A DNA stretch of 64,000 bases from Micromonospora lupini (GCF_026342015.1 NZ_JAPENL010000003.1:372001-436000); one strand, 5' to 3'; counted from the stretch's first letter, positions 1-8,610 are shown. The notes: generated from the sequence alone by a model not told the origin. Program-made: numbers and translations.

Positions 1-1
1 A

Positions 2-1114
2 CTGACCCTCGTGCGCGAGCTGGACGGTCGCGGCACCGCGACGGCGCAGGGCGCGTCCTCGACGGCGGTGTGGCTGCGGGACCGGTTGCGGCTCGGGGTC
101 GGCGCCGCTCGCCGTCTGGTCGAGCTGGCCGCGGCGCTCGACAGCGCGCCGGGTGGCGTGCGGGACGCGTTGGCCGGTGGGGCGGTCGACGTGGAGCAGG
201 TCCGCGTCATCGCCGACACCGTCCAGACCGTGCACTCGGCCGCCGGGGCAGGGGCCGCCGACAAGGCCGTCGGCGTCCTCGTCGAGTGGGCGGCGCGGTT
301 CGACGCCTCGCTGTTGCGCCGGCTCGGCACCCGCATCCTGGACCACGTCGCCCCGGAGGTCGCCGACGCGGCCGCCGAGGCGGCGCTGCGGGCGCAGGAG
401 TCGCGGGCCGCCCGCGACCGGCACGTCACCGTCAGCGAGCAGCCTGATGGTCGGCTGCGCCTCGCCGGCATCCTCGACGCCGAGGCCGCCGCCCTGCTGC
501 GCGCCGCCATCGACCCGCTGACGGCGCCCACCGGTCCCGACGACACTCGCACCCCGGGTCAGCGTCGCCACGACGCCGTCGCGGATGTGTGCCGGCTCGC
601 CCTGCGCACCGGTGACCTGCCCGCGAACGGCGGCGAGGTCGCCCAGGTCGTCGTCACCACCAGCTACGACGGGTTGGCGCGGCAGTTGGGCGCCGGCGCT
701 CTCGACATCGGCCCACACCTCACCTCCGATGTCGTACGTCGCCTCGCCTGCGACGCAGGCATCCTGCCGGCCGTGCTCAGCGGCGCCGGTCAGGTTCTCG
801 ACGTCGGCCGGCAACGCCGCCTCGTCACCGGGTCGCTCCGACGCGCCCTGGTCCTGCGCGACCGTGGCTGCGCGTTCCCCGGCTGCGACCGCCCACCGCG
901 CTGGTGCGACGCCCACCACATCCGGCACTGGGCCGACGGCGGCCCGACCTGCCTGGCCAACTCGGTGCTGCTCTGCGGCCACCACCACCGCCACGTCCAC
1001 CAGGGCGACTGGGCGGTCCGGCTCGGCGGCGACGGCCATCCCGAGTTCGTCCCACCTGCCTGGCTCGACCCCGAGCAGGTCCCCCGCCGCAACGAGTACC
1101 ACAGACGTAGATAG
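2..1114 (+). CDS. DUF222 / HNH endonuclease domain protein (13E12-type), 5' partial
   Basis: The frame is open through the window edge, so the true start lies upstream; the first in-window start codon is GTG at 11. The N-terminal two thirds are Ala/Arg-rich helical sequence of the DUF222 type. The C-terminus carries a clear HNH nuclease motif with paired Cys/His ligands: CAFPGCDRPPRWCDAHHI, then CGHHHRHVHQG. Members of this actinobacterial multicopy family (called 13E12 repeat proteins in mycobacteria) are thought to be DNA-cleaving, often linked to mobile DNA, but are mostly uncharacterised. Downstream is 700 bp of non-coding repeat DNA. The family call is firm; the role is not known. Confidence 0.85.
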   Translation: MTLVRELDGRGTATAQGASSTAVWLRDRLRLGVGAARRLVELAAALDSAPGGVRDALAGGAVDVEQVRVIADTVQTVHSAAGAGAADKAVGVLVEWAARFDASLLRRLGTRILDHVAPEVADAAAEAALRAQESRAARDRHVTVSEQPDGRLRLAGILDAEAAALLRAAIDPLTAPTGPDDTRTPGQRRHDAVADVCRLALRTGDLPANGGEVAQVVVTTSYDGLARQLGAGALDIGPHLTSDVVRRLACDAGILPAVLSGAGQVLDVGRQRRLVTGSLRRALVLRDRGCAFPGCDRPPRWCDAHHIRHWADGGPTCLANSVLLCGHHHRHVHQGDWAVRLGGDGHPEFVPPAWLDPEQVPRRNEYHRRR

Positions 1115-1269
1115 GCAACGGCCCAACCAGCCGACCACCACGCGCCCGTGCTGACACCGCCGCCGCGGGGCGAGCGCTAGCGCGCCCAAGGCCAGGCAAT
1201 ACCGACCGGGCCAACGCCCATCCAGGCCACTGCCCTCAGCCGCTGCCCTCAGATCGACGCCCTCAAACC

Positions 1270-1720
1270 GACGCCCTCAGGCCAACGCGGACCAGGAGAG
1301 GCGCGTCAGGCCAACGCGGACCGGTCAGGCGCGTCAGGCCAACGCGGGCCAGGAGAGGCGCGTCAGGCCAACGCGGGCCAGGCCAACGCAGGCCAAGTGA
1401 CACGGGCCGCGCCGACACACACCAGGTCAGGCGCGTCAGGCCAACGCGGGCCAGGCCAACGCAGGCCAAGTGACACGGGCCGCGCCGACACACACCAGGT
1501 CAGGCGCGTCAGGCCAACGCAGGCCAGGCCAACGCAGGCCAAGTGACACGGGCCGCGCCGACACACACCAGGTCAGGCGCGTCAGGCCAACGCGGGCCAG
1601 GCCAACGCAGGCCAGGCGACACGGGCCGCGCCGACACACACCAGGTCAGGCGCGTCAGGCCAACGCAGGCCAGGCCAACGCAGGCCAGGCCAACGCAGGC
1701 CAGGCCAACGCGGGGCCAAG
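1270..1720. repeat. Tandem repeat tract with a 73-bp unit and shorter sub-repeats
   Basis: A 73-bp unit beginning GTGACACGGGCCGCGCC starts at 1397, 1470, 1543 and (with GCGACACGG) at 1616, exactly 73 bp apart. It is preceded from about 1273 by units of about 29 bp ending GGCGCGTCA, and followed by a 15-bp unit GGCCAACGCAGGCCA starting at 1658, 1673, 1688 and 1703. Because 73 is not a multiple of three, each copy shifts the reading frame, so the apparent open frames across it on both strands are by-products of stop-free repeats. From 1115 to 1270 I see nothing except the motif CGGGGCGAGCGCTAGCGCG near 1166, which recurs with one extra base at 14738. Confidence 0.9.
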
Positions 1721-1830
1721 TGGCACGGGCCGAGCCGACACCGGCCGCGCCGACACCGGCCGAGCCGACGCGGGTCCGCTATGGCGTTCGAGCCGACACC
1801 CGTCCGGTGAGGCGTTCGGACGGACGCGGG

Positions 1831-2085
1831 TCAGGTGAGGCGGAGGGTTGCGGCGAGTTGGGTTAGTTCGGGGGGCGCGTCGGTGGACCGCCACACGACG
1901 GCGACCAGCCTTCGCATCGCGGGCCGGTCGTGCACCTCGCTGTGGGCGGTGCGTTCCGCGACGAGCAGCGTCCGGCCGGCCCGGAGCATGTCGCCGGCCA
2001 GGGCGTACACGCGCGTCACGTCGAGGAGGTACGCCGCCCGGTGCTCGGGCGGCAGCGTGCCGGAACCGCCCGTCCGAGCGCGTTC
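1831..2085 (-). pseudogene. C-terminal relic of an XRE-family regulator (actinobacterial type)
   Basis: The minus-strand frame ends in TGA at 1831. Its last 85 or so residues read like the conserved tail of the long actinobacterial helix-turn-helix regulators: HRAAYLLDVTRVYALAGD, then RAGRTLLVAERTAHSEV and PPELTQLAATLRLT. The normal N-terminal HTH domain and the rest of the TPR-like region (about 200-300 residues in the family) are missing. Upstream the frame runs into a GCACCC microsatellite that gives a meaningless Cys-Gly run. No ribosome binding site or plausible start is visible. This is the 3' stub of a gene cut off at the microsatellite; family assignment is from memory of the tail sequence. 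Confidence 0.6.
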
Positions 2086-2087
2086 GC

Positions 2088-2139
2088 CGCACCCGCACCG
2101 GCACCGGCACCCGCACCCGCACCCGCACCCGCACCAGCG
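2088..2139. repeat. Hexanucleotide microsatellite (GCACCC/GCACCG)n
   Basis: About eight consecutive 6-bp units of GCACCC or GCACCG. It marks the break point of the truncated XRE-type regulator: sequence on the low-coordinate side is gene-like on the minus strand, sequence on the other side is not. Confidence 0.85.
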
Positions 2140-2172
2140 AAGATCCACACGACTTCCAGGAAGTCGCTGCAT
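2140..2172. repeat. Short palindromic repeat AAGATCC...GACTTCCAGGAAGTC
   Basis: Holds the near-perfect palindrome GACTTCCAGGAAGTC preceded by AAGATCCACAC and followed by GCTGC. The same order (AAGATCC, four or five bases, A-TTTC/CTTC, GGAAGT, GCTGC) occurs in the long hairpin at 50712-50793, so both are probably copies of one dispersed family of short palindromes in this genome. The copy here abuts a truncated gene, as does the other. Confidence 0.45.
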
Positions 2173-2321
2173 CCCGGCCGCACTGATACCGCCGTTTCAG
2201 CGAAAGCGTGTTGATCTAGGCGGTGGCGGCCCGACGGCTACTGGGCGCGCGGCGGGTGTGATGTGGTCGTCGGGACGGGGCGCCTGGTGTGCTTGGCCGC
2301 GCGCGAAGGGATCTCGCACAG

Positions 2322-2327
2322 TAGGTT
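2322..2327 (+). promoter_or_regulatory. -10 element TAGGTT for glgE, leaderless
   Basis: TAGGTT ends 6 nt before the GTG start of glgE and there is no Shine-Dalgarno sequence in between, so transcription probably begins at the start codon (a leaderless mRNA, common in actinobacteria). From 2173 to 2321 I see no other feature. Confidence 0.5.
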
Positions 2328-2333
2328 GGCGGG

Positions 2334-4655
2334 GTGACAGGACGGTTCCCGATCGAAGACGTCTCCCCCGTCGTCTCGTGCGGGCGGTACCCGGCGAAGG
2401 CGGTCATCGACGAGCCGGTCCCGGTGTCGGCGCGCGCCTACCGGGAGGGGCACGACGCGCTGGGCTGCAACGTGGTGTGGGCCGGCCCGGACGGTGTGCG
2501 GCGCCCGTTCACCCGGATGCGCCCCGGCGAGCCGGGCCAGGACCGCTGGCACGCCACCATTCGTCCGGACGCCGTCGGCCCCTGGACCTTCTCGGTCGAG
2601 GCGTTCCAGGACCCGTACCTGACGTGGCAGAACGCGGTCACCAAGAAGATCGCCGCCGGGCAGGGTCCGGCCGATCTCGCCAACGACCTCGCCGAGGGCG
2701 CGCGGGTGCTGGCCGCTGCCCGGGACCTGGTGCCGGCCGCCGACCGGGCCCGCGTCGCCGCCGCGCTCACCGTGCTCGTCGACACCGACCTTCCGTTGCC
2801 GCAGCGGGTGGACCCCGCGCTGGCCCTGGCCGACCTGCTCTGGGAGCACCCGGTGCGGGAGCTGGTGACGGTCGGTGACGCGTACACCATCTGGGTTGAC
2901 CGCAAGCGGGCGCTCTTCTCGGCCTGGTACGAGTTCTTCCCGCGCTCCGAAGGAGCGTCGGGTGGCCGGTCGGGCACCTTCGCCACCGCGACCGAGCGGC
3001 TGCCGGGGGTGGCGGCGATGGGCTTCGACGTGCTCTACCTGCCGCCGATCCACCCGATCGGCCGGATCAACCGCAAGGGCCGCAACAACGCGCTCACCGC
3101 CGGGCCGACAGACGTGGGCTCGCCGTGGGCGATCGGCGCCGCCGAGGGCGGCCACGACACGATCCACCCCGACCTGGGTACGCCTGCGGACTTCCGCGCC
3201 TTCATCGAGGCGGCGGCGGCGCAGGGCCTGGAGGTGGCGATGGACCTGGCGTTGCAGTGCGCGCCGGACCACCCGTGGGTCACCGAGCACCCGGAGTGGT
3301 TCACCACCCGGGCCGACGGCAGCATCGCGTACGCGGAGAACCCGCCGAAGAAGTACCAGGACATCTATCCGGTCAACTTTGACAACGACCCGGAGGGCAT
3401 CCGGGCCGAGGTGCTGCGGGTGGTGCTGCACTGGGTGGGCGAGGGCATCCGGATCTTCCGGGTGGACAACCCGCACACCAAGCCGTTCGACTTCTGGCAC
3501 CGGCTGATCGCCGAGGTGAAGACTGTCGACCCGGACGTGCTGTTCCTGGCCGAGGCGTTCACCAGGCCGGCCATCATGCACGGGCTCGGCAAGATCGGCT
3601 TCACGCAGTCGTACACCTATTTCACCTGGCGCACGACGGCCGCGCAGATGCGGGAGTACTGCGAGGAGCTTGTCGCGTCGGCCGACCACATGCGGCCGAA
3701 CTTCTGGCCGAACACCCCGGACATCCTGCACGAGTCGTTGCAGCACGGCGGCCCGCCGATGTTCAAGATCCGAGCGGTGCTGGCGGCGCTGCTCTCCCCC
3801 TCCTGGGGCCTGTACGCCGGCTACGAGCTGTTCGAGCACGTGGCCCGGCCGGGCGCGGAGGAGTACCTGGACAACGAGAAGTACGAGCTGCGCCCCCGCG
3901 ACTGGGCCGGCGCCGAGGCGCAGGGCCGCTCGCTGGCCCCGTTCCTGACGACCCTCAACCGGGTACGCCGCGACAACCCGGCCCTGCACCAGCTCCGCAA
4001 CCTGCGCTTCCACGAGATCGACAACCCGGCGCTGCTGTGCTGGTCGAAACACGACCCGGACACGGGCAACACCGTCATCGTGATCTGCTCGTTCGACCCA
4101 CGTGTGGTGCAGTGGGGCAACACGACGCTTGACATGCCGGAGCTGGGGTTCGACTGGCACGAGCGGTTCACCGTGTACGACGAGCTGACCGGCACCAGCT
4201 ACGACTGGGGGCAGCGCAACGCGGTGCGGCTCGACCCGTACCTGCAACCGGCGCACGTGCTGACCGTCCGCCGCCCGGTCGCGCCCTCCACGCCGACGCC
4301 CGCCGTCGTCGAGCCGGCCGACCTCACCGTCACCGACGTCCCGGACGAGCTGTCCGGCGGCACCGCGCCGACGACCCCGGCACCGACGGCCGCCACCGAC
4401 CCGGCCGCCAGCGCCGAGCCAGCCGCCAGCGCCGAGCCAGCCGCCAGCGCCGAGCGAGCTGCAGGTACCGGCCCGACGGCGGCTCCACGTCCCGCGGCGG
4501 CCCGCCCGTTCGACCCGCGCTCCGTGGCGGCCCGGGGATCCGCTGCCCGCTCGGCGAAGGCCCGCTCGGCCGCGCCCCGCCCGCCCGCCGCGCCCCGCCC
4601 GTCCGCCTCCGCCCCGACCGACGCCGCCCCGAAGGACGACCGATGGACCAGCTGA
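2334..4655 (+). CDS. glgE: GlgE alpha-1,4-glucan:maltose-1-phosphate maltosyltransferase
   Basis: GlgE transfers maltose from alpha-maltose 1-phosphate to the non-reducing end of alpha-1,4-glucans (GH13_3) in the cytoplasm, one route to glycogen or capsular glucan in actinobacteria. The 773-residue frame shows the family order: N-terminal beta domain, helical insert, then the barrel with YLPPIHPIGRINRKGRNN, nucleophile D378 in FRVDNPHTKPFDFW, acid/base E407 in FLAEAFTRP and D463 in NTPDIL, with spacing like characterised GlgE. A start at 2334 fits the leaderless -10. The last 130 or so residues are an Ala/Pro/Ser-rich extension, absent from the core enzyme, that includes three exact 18-bp repeats (4404-4457) encoding AEPAAS units. 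The stop overlaps glgB by 13 bp, implying coupled translation. The treS/pep2 maltose 1-phosphate supply genes are not in the window. Confidence 0.96.
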   Translation: MTGRFPIEDVSPVVSCGRYPAKAVIDEPVPVSARAYREGHDALGCNVVWAGPDGVRRPFTRMRPGEPGQDRWHATIRPDAVGPWTFSVEAFQDPYLTWQNAVTKKIAAGQGPADLANDLAEGARVLAAARDLVPAADRARVAAALTVLVDTDLPLPQRVDPALALADLLWEHPVRELVTVGDAYTIWVDRKRALFSAWYEFFPRSEGASGGRSGTFATATERLPGVAAMGFDVLYLPPIHPIGRINRKGRNNALTAGPTDVGSPWAIGAAEGGHDTIHPDLGTPADFRAFIEAAAAQGLEVAMDLALQCAPDHPWVTEHPEWFTTRADGSIAYAENPPKKYQDIYPVNFDNDPEGIRAEVLRVVLHWVGEGIRIFRVDNPHTKPFDFWHRLIAEVKTVDPDVLFLAEAFTRPAIMHGLGKIGFTQSYTYFTWRTTAAQMREYCEELVASADHMRPNFWPNTPDILHESLQHGGPPMFKIRAVLAALLSPSWGLYAGYELFEHVARPGAEEYLDNEKYELRPRDWAGAEAQGRSLAPFLTTLNRVRRDNPALHQLRNLRFHEIDNPALLCWSKHDPDTGNTVIVICSFDPRVVQWGNTTLDMPELGFDWHERFTVYDELTGTSYDWGQRNAVRLDPYLQPAHVLTVRRPVAPSTPTPAVVEPADLTVTDVPDELSGGTAPTTPAPTAATDPAASAEPAASAEPAASAERAAGTGPTAAPRPAAARPFDPRSVAARGSAARSAKARSAAPRPPAAPRPSASAPTDAAPKDDRWTS

Positions 4656-6745
4656 TCACCGGCGTGACGCACGACCCGCACGCGCTGCTCGGCGCGCACC
4701 CCGCCGACGGGTGGACGACGATCCGCACGATGCGCCGGGGCGCGGGCGACGTGCTGCTCCTCGTCGGCGACGAACGGCACCCGATGAAGCGGGTGCACGA
4801 CGTCGGCGTCTTCGAGACCCACGTCGAGGGCACCGTGCTCGACTACCGGGTGGAGGTCGACGGCACCGTCCACGACGATCCGTACCGCTATCCGCCCACC
4901 CTCGGCGAGCTGGACCTGCACCTGATCGGTGAGGGCCGGCACGAGCGGCTGTGGGACGCACTCGGCGCCCGGGTCTTCGACGAGGGCGTCGCGTTCAGCG
5001 TCTGGGCGCCCAGCGCCCGCGGGGTGCGGGTGGTCGGTGACTTCACCGGCTGGGGTCCGGACGACGGCTGGCCGATGCGGTCGCTCGGCTCCAGCGGCGT
5101 GTGGGAGCTGTTCGTCCCGAACGCCCGGGTCGGCGCCCGGTACAAGTACCGGGTGCTCGGCGCCGACGGGCAGTGGCGGGACAAGGCGGACCCCCTGGCG
5201 GCGTACGCAGAGGTGCCGCCCGCCACCGCTTCCGTGGTGCACCACTCGACGTACCTGTGGAACGACGAGGACTGGTTGGCCCGGCGGGCCGAGCGCAAGC
5301 CGCACCAGGAGCCGATGAGCGTGTACGAGGTACACCTCGGCTCGTGGCGGCCCGGCCTGGGTTACCGGGAGCTGGCCGACCAGCTCACCGCGTACGTCAC
5401 CGAGCTGGGCTTCACGCACGTGGAGTTCCTGCCGGTGATGGAGCACCCGTTCGGCGGCTCCTGGGGCTACCAGGTGACCGGCTACTACGCGCCGACGTCC
5501 CGCTTCGGTGACCCGGACGAGTTCCGCCACCTGGTGGACCGGCTGCACACCGCCGGCATCGGCGTGATCCTGGACTGGGTGCCCGCGCACTTTCCGAAGG
5601 ACGAGTGGGCCCTCGCCCGCTTCGACGGCACCCCGCTCTACGAGCACCCCGACCCGCGCCGCGGCGAGCACCCCGACTGGGGCACGTACGTCTTCGACTT
5701 CGGCCGCCGCGAGGTGCGCAACTTCCTGGTCGCCAACGCGCTCTACTGGTGCGACCAGTTCCACGTCGACGGGCTGCGGGTGGACGCGGTCGCGTCGATG
5801 CTCTACCTGGACTACTCCCGTGACGAGGGCCAGTGGGCCCCCAACCAGTACGGCGGTCGGGAGAACCTGGAGGCCATCGCGCTCATGCAGGAGGTGAACG
5901 CGACTGTCTACAAGCACCACGCCGGGGTGGTGATGATCGCCGAGGAGTCCACCGCCTGGCCGGGCGTCACCGCCCCCACCGCCGACGGCGGGCTGGGCTT
6001 CGGGTTCAAGTGGAACATGGGCTGGATGCACGACACCCTGCTCTACACCTCGAAGGACCCGATCTACCGCCAGCACCACCACCACCAGCTCACGTTCTCC
6101 CTGGCGTACGCCTGGAGCGAGAACTACGTGCTGCCGATCAGCCACGACGAGGTCGTGCACGGCAAGGGCTCGCTTGCCGGCAAGATGCCCGGCGACACCT
6201 GGCAGCGGCTGGCGAACGTCCGCGCGCTGCTCGCGTACATGTGGGCGCACCCGGGCAAGCAACTGCTGTTCATGGGCTCCGAGCTGGCCGACGACCGGGA
6301 GTGGAGCGAGGAACGCGGCCTCGACTGGTACCTGCTGCACGACCCGGCCCGCGCGGGCGTGCAGCGCCTCGTCGGTGACCTCAACCGCGTCTACCGGGCC
6401 ACCCCGGCGCTGTGGGCGCAGGACACCGAGCCGGCCGGGTTCCGCTGGATCGCCGGTGACGACGTCGCCAACAACACCGTGTCGTTCGTCCGGATCGCCC
6501 CGGACGGCTCGACGCTCGTGTGCGTGGCGAACTTCTCCGCCCAGCCGCTTCACGACTACCGGATCGGCCTCCCGGCGGGCGGTACGTGGGCCGAGGTGCT
6601 CAACACCGACGCCCACCACTACGGCGGGTCGGGGGTGGGCAACCTGGGCGAGGTGCACGCCGAGGACGTGCCATGGCACGGGATGGTCGCCTCGGCGGCC
6701 CTCCAGGTGCCCCCGCTGGGCGTCGTCTGGCTCCGCCAGAGCTGA
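4643..6745 (+). CDS. glgB: 1,4-alpha-glucan branching enzyme GlgB
   Basis: Makes alpha-1,6 branches in the glucan elongated by GlgE. The 700 residues hold an N-terminal carbohydrate-binding domain (about 1-95), a CBM48 domain (about 100-200) and a GH13 barrel. Catalytic residues are D381 (GLRVDAVASM), E434 (MIAEESTAWPG) and D502 (ISHDEVVHGKGS); their spacing of 53 and 68 equals that of E. coli GlgB. A C-terminal beta domain contains NFSAQPLHDYRIGLPAGG, which recurs as a relic at 8554. The ATG lies inside the end of glgE, so the two form a translationally coupled operon. Length is normal for the family. Confidence 0.97.
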   Translation: MDQLITGVTHDPHALLGAHPADGWTTIRTMRRGAGDVLLLVGDERHPMKRVHDVGVFETHVEGTVLDYRVEVDGTVHDDPYRYPPTLGELDLHLIGEGRHERLWDALGARVFDEGVAFSVWAPSARGVRVVGDFTGWGPDDGWPMRSLGSSGVWELFVPNARVGARYKYRVLGADGQWRDKADPLAAYAEVPPATASVVHHSTYLWNDEDWLARRAERKPHQEPMSVYEVHLGSWRPGLGYRELADQLTAYVTELGFTHVEFLPVMEHPFGGSWGYQVTGYYAPTSRFGDPDEFRHLVDRLHTAGIGVILDWVPAHFPKDEWALARFDGTPLYEHPDPRRGEHPDWGTYVFDFGRREVRNFLVANALYWCDQFHVDGLRVDAVASMLYLDYSRDEGQWAPNQYGGRENLEAIALMQEVNATVYKHHAGVVMIAEESTAWPGVTAPTADGGLGFGFKWNMGWMHDTLLYTSKDPIYRQHHHHQLTFSLAYAWSENYVLPISHDEVVHGKGSLAGKMPGDTWQRLANVRALLAYMWAHPGKQLLFMGSELADDREWSEERGLDWYLLHDPARAGVQRLVGDLNRVYRATPALWAQDTEPAGFRWIAGDDVANNTVSFVRIAPDGSTLVCVANFSAQPLHDYRIGLPAGGTWAEVLNTDAHHYGGSGVGNLGEVHAEDVPWHGMVASAALQVPPLGVVWLRQS

Positions 6746-6810
6746 GCTCCGGGCGCTGAGCTCCGAGCGCCGCGCAGCCCTGACGGCGCGATGCCGGCGA
6801 TACTGTCGGC

Positions 6811-7650
6811 GTGAAGTACGTGTCCAGAGTGCCGCGACCGCCGCTGGACGGGCTGATCGACGACCTCTACTACCTGGAAGGCGCGCCGCCGTACGCCCGG
6901 CTGACGCTGCCGCCGATGCCGGGCGCGCTGCTCATCGTCAACCTCGGTCCGCCGTTCCTCATGCGTGCCGGCACCGACGTCGAGGCGACCGAGTACGCCG
7001 ACGGCTGCGTCATCACCACGCCCACCCGCGCGTTCGATTTCGGCTACCCACTCCGGACCCGGTCCGTCGGGGCGCACGTCAAGCCGTGGGGGCTGGCGCC
7101 GTTCCTGCCGATGCCGGCGGCCGAGCTGTGTGACCGACCGGTGAGTGTGGAGCAGGTGTGGGGCCGGCCCGCCACTGCCGAGCTGCGCGACCGGATGGCC
7201 GCGGCGGACGGACCGCACGAGATGCTGACGCTGCTCGAGGACGAGCTGATGCGACGGCTCTGCGAGACCGCCGGCCTCGGGCTGGTCCGCCACACGAGCA
7301 GCGTCATCGCGGCGACAGGCGGAACGATGGCCATCGACGACCTGAGAGTCTCGACAGGTGTCAGCAGCACGCACCTGGCACAGCGGTTCAAGGAGCTGGT
7401 CGGCGTCACGCCGAAGCGGCTGGCCCGCACCTACCGCTTCGCCGCCACCGTGTTGTCGATCAACCCCGCCGAACCGATCGACTGGGCCGACCTCGCCAGC
7501 GGCGCGGGCTACTTCGATCAGGCCCACTTCGGCCACGAGTTCCGGGCGTTCACCGGGCTCACACCGACACGATATGTCGAAGTCCGGCAGCGGTTCCTGC
7601 GCGAGAATCCCGGCCACGTGCTGGACGGCTGGCCGCTGCCGACCGAGTGA
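6811..7650 (+). CDS. AraC-family transcriptional regulator
   Basis: A 279-residue protein. The N-terminal half begins with YVSRVPRPPLDGLIDDLYYL, typical of AraC regulators with a DUF6597-like effector domain. The C-terminal 100 or so residues carry the double helix-turn-helix, with STHLAQRFKELVGVTPKRLAR as first HTH and SGAGYFDQAHFGHEFRAFTG as second; the GYFDQAHF-type and FTG-P-Y motifs are diagnostic. It starts with GTG and has GATACT six bases before it, so it may be leaderless. It lies 65 bp after glgB but has its own promoter-like element. The DHFR-fold reductase gene follows 65 bp downstream in the same direction and could be its target. Confidence 0.9.
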   Translation: MKYVSRVPRPPLDGLIDDLYYLEGAPPYARLTLPPMPGALLIVNLGPPFLMRAGTDVEATEYADGCVITTPTRAFDFGYPLRTRSVGAHVKPWGLAPFLPMPAAELCDRPVSVEQVWGRPATAELRDRMAAADGPHEMLTLLEDELMRRLCETAGLGLVRHTSSVIAATGGTMAIDDLRVSTGVSSTHLAQRFKELVGVTPKRLARTYRFAATVLSINPAEPIDWADLASGAGYFDQAHFGHEFRAFTGLTPTRYVEVRQRFLRENPGHVLDGWPLPTE

Positions 7651-7715
7651 TTTCTTACAAGAGCGACAGCCCACGAAACCCTAATCTGAGGGCATCCCCC
7701 AGCAGAGGAGCGCCC

Positions 7716-8297
7716 GTGGGCAGAGTGGTCATGTACAGCTCGGTATCGGTGGACGGCTTCATCGCGGACGAGAACGACCAGCCCGGACCACTGTTCGACT
7801 GGTTGCTCGGCGGTGACGTGCCGTTGGACTCCAGCGGCCAGTTGAAGGTGTCGCAACCGTCGTACGACTACACCCGGCCGTACTGGGACCAGATCGGGGC
7901 GACGATCGTCGGCCGCCACGTCTTCGACATGACGGACGGCTGGGACGGGGTGCCTCCGGGTGGGGTCGACCACGTCGTCGTCGTGACGCACCGGCCGAAA
8001 CCCGAGGGCTGGGACCCCGAGGCGCCGTTCCACTTCGTCGACGGCGTCGAGGCAGCCGTGGCCACGGCGCGGAAGCTCGCGGGTGACCGCATCGTCGAGG
8101 TCGCCGCCGGCGACGTCGGTGGCCAGGTGCTCGCCGCGGGCCTGGTCGACGAGGTACGCATGGACGTCGTACCCGTGGTCTTCGGGTCCGGCAAGCGGTA
8201 CTTCGGGTCGGTCCAGGCACAGCATCTGTTGGAGGATCCGGACGCGACGATCCAGGGCAACCGGGTGCTTCACCTGCGCTATCGAGTGCGCCGCTGA
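7716..8297 (+). CDS. Dihydrofolate reductase family protein (RibD C-terminal domain)
   Basis: A 193-residue single-domain protein of the DHFR/RibD_C fold, which uses NADPH to reduce an unknown substrate. Seen are the start VVMYSSVSVDGFIADENDQ, the central GATIVGRHVFDM helix-strand, and the C-terminal AAGLVDEVRMDVVPVVFGSG, all hallmark positions of the family. I chose GTG at 7716 because AGAGGAG lies 5 bp upstream and the homologous N-terminus begins there; an upstream extension in frame has no conserved sequence. A possible -10, TAATCT, is at 7682. The 3' end overlaps a minus-strand membrane gene by 19 bp. The physiological role is unknown, as for most of the family. Confidence 0.88.
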   Translation: MGRVVMYSSVSVDGFIADENDQPGPLFDWLLGGDVPLDSSGQLKVSQPSYDYTRPYWDQIGATIVGRHVFDMTDGWDGVPPGGVDHVVVVTHRPKPEGWDPEAPFHFVDGVEAAVATARKLAGDRIVEVAAGDVGGQVLAAGLVDEVRMDVVPVVFGSGKRYFGSVQAQHLLEDPDATIQGNRVLHLRYRVRR

Positions 8298-8566
8298 TGC
8301 TGAGCGGCGGCCCTGGCCACTGCCCGGCGGCGAAGCCACAGGTAGATCAGCCCGGGCTCCCTCCGATAGGGAGGCGGGACCAGGAACCGTGGCCTGTTCC
8401 ACCACATGATCGTCGGCATGGACAGCATGAGGAAGAAGAGCGCGCCGGCTTCCATCCGGACCACCACAGTGACGAGATCGGACGACACTCTCCAGACCGG
8501 GATCAGCATCACCACCAACAGGAACATCACCAGGAACGCGGCCGGAGTGGCCCAACTTCCCCGCAC
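8279..8566 (-). CDS. Small membrane protein, probably 5'-truncated
   Basis: Encodes up to 95 residues with two hydrophobic segments (FLVMFLLVVMLIPVW and a second around ALFFLMLSMPTIMWW), then a basic tail, so an integral membrane protein is likely. No family recognised. The only start that keeps both helices is GTG at 8566. It has no ribosome binding site and sits inside a 57-bp relic of a glgB-like gene on the other strand, so the original 5' end was probably lost at that junction. It converges on the DHFR-fold gene with a 19-bp overlap. Confidence 0.5.
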   Translation of the reverse strand: MRGSWATPAAFLVMFLLVVMLIPVWRVSSDLVTVVVRMEAGALFFLMLSMPTIMWWNRPRFLVPPPYRREPGLIYLWLRRRAVARAAAQHQRRTR

Positions 8567-8610
8567 AGCCGCTGCACGACTACCGGATCGGGCTGCCGGC
8601 CGGCGGCTCC
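8554..8610 (+). pseudogene. Relic of a second glgB-like gene (57 bp)
   Basis: Read in the right frame, 8554-8610 encodes NFPAQPLHDYRIGLPAGGS, which matches residues near 629-647 of the intact GlgB upstream (NFSAQPLHDYRIGLPAGGT). By my alignment 48 of 57 bases are identical, and most differences are at third codon positions. That pattern suggests descent from a separate functional homologue rather than a recent copy of the neighbouring gene. Homology stops abruptly on both sides; a few bases before it (GTGGCC against GTGGCG) are also similar but out of frame by one. Confidence 0.7.

Noticed and set aside
1270..1720. CRISPR array
   Set aside because: Repeats are directly adjacent with no unique spacers of constant length, and no cas genes are near.
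1263..1866. Overlapping open frames on both strands in the 73-bp repeat
   Set aside because: Offsets of exactly 73 bp between them show they arise from the repeat; frames change from unit to unit.
2238..6679. Very long minus-strand open frames antisense to glgE and glgB
   Set aside because: They mirror the strong G/C third-position bias of the real genes, have Val/Arg/His/Gly-rich low-complexity sequence and show no domains.
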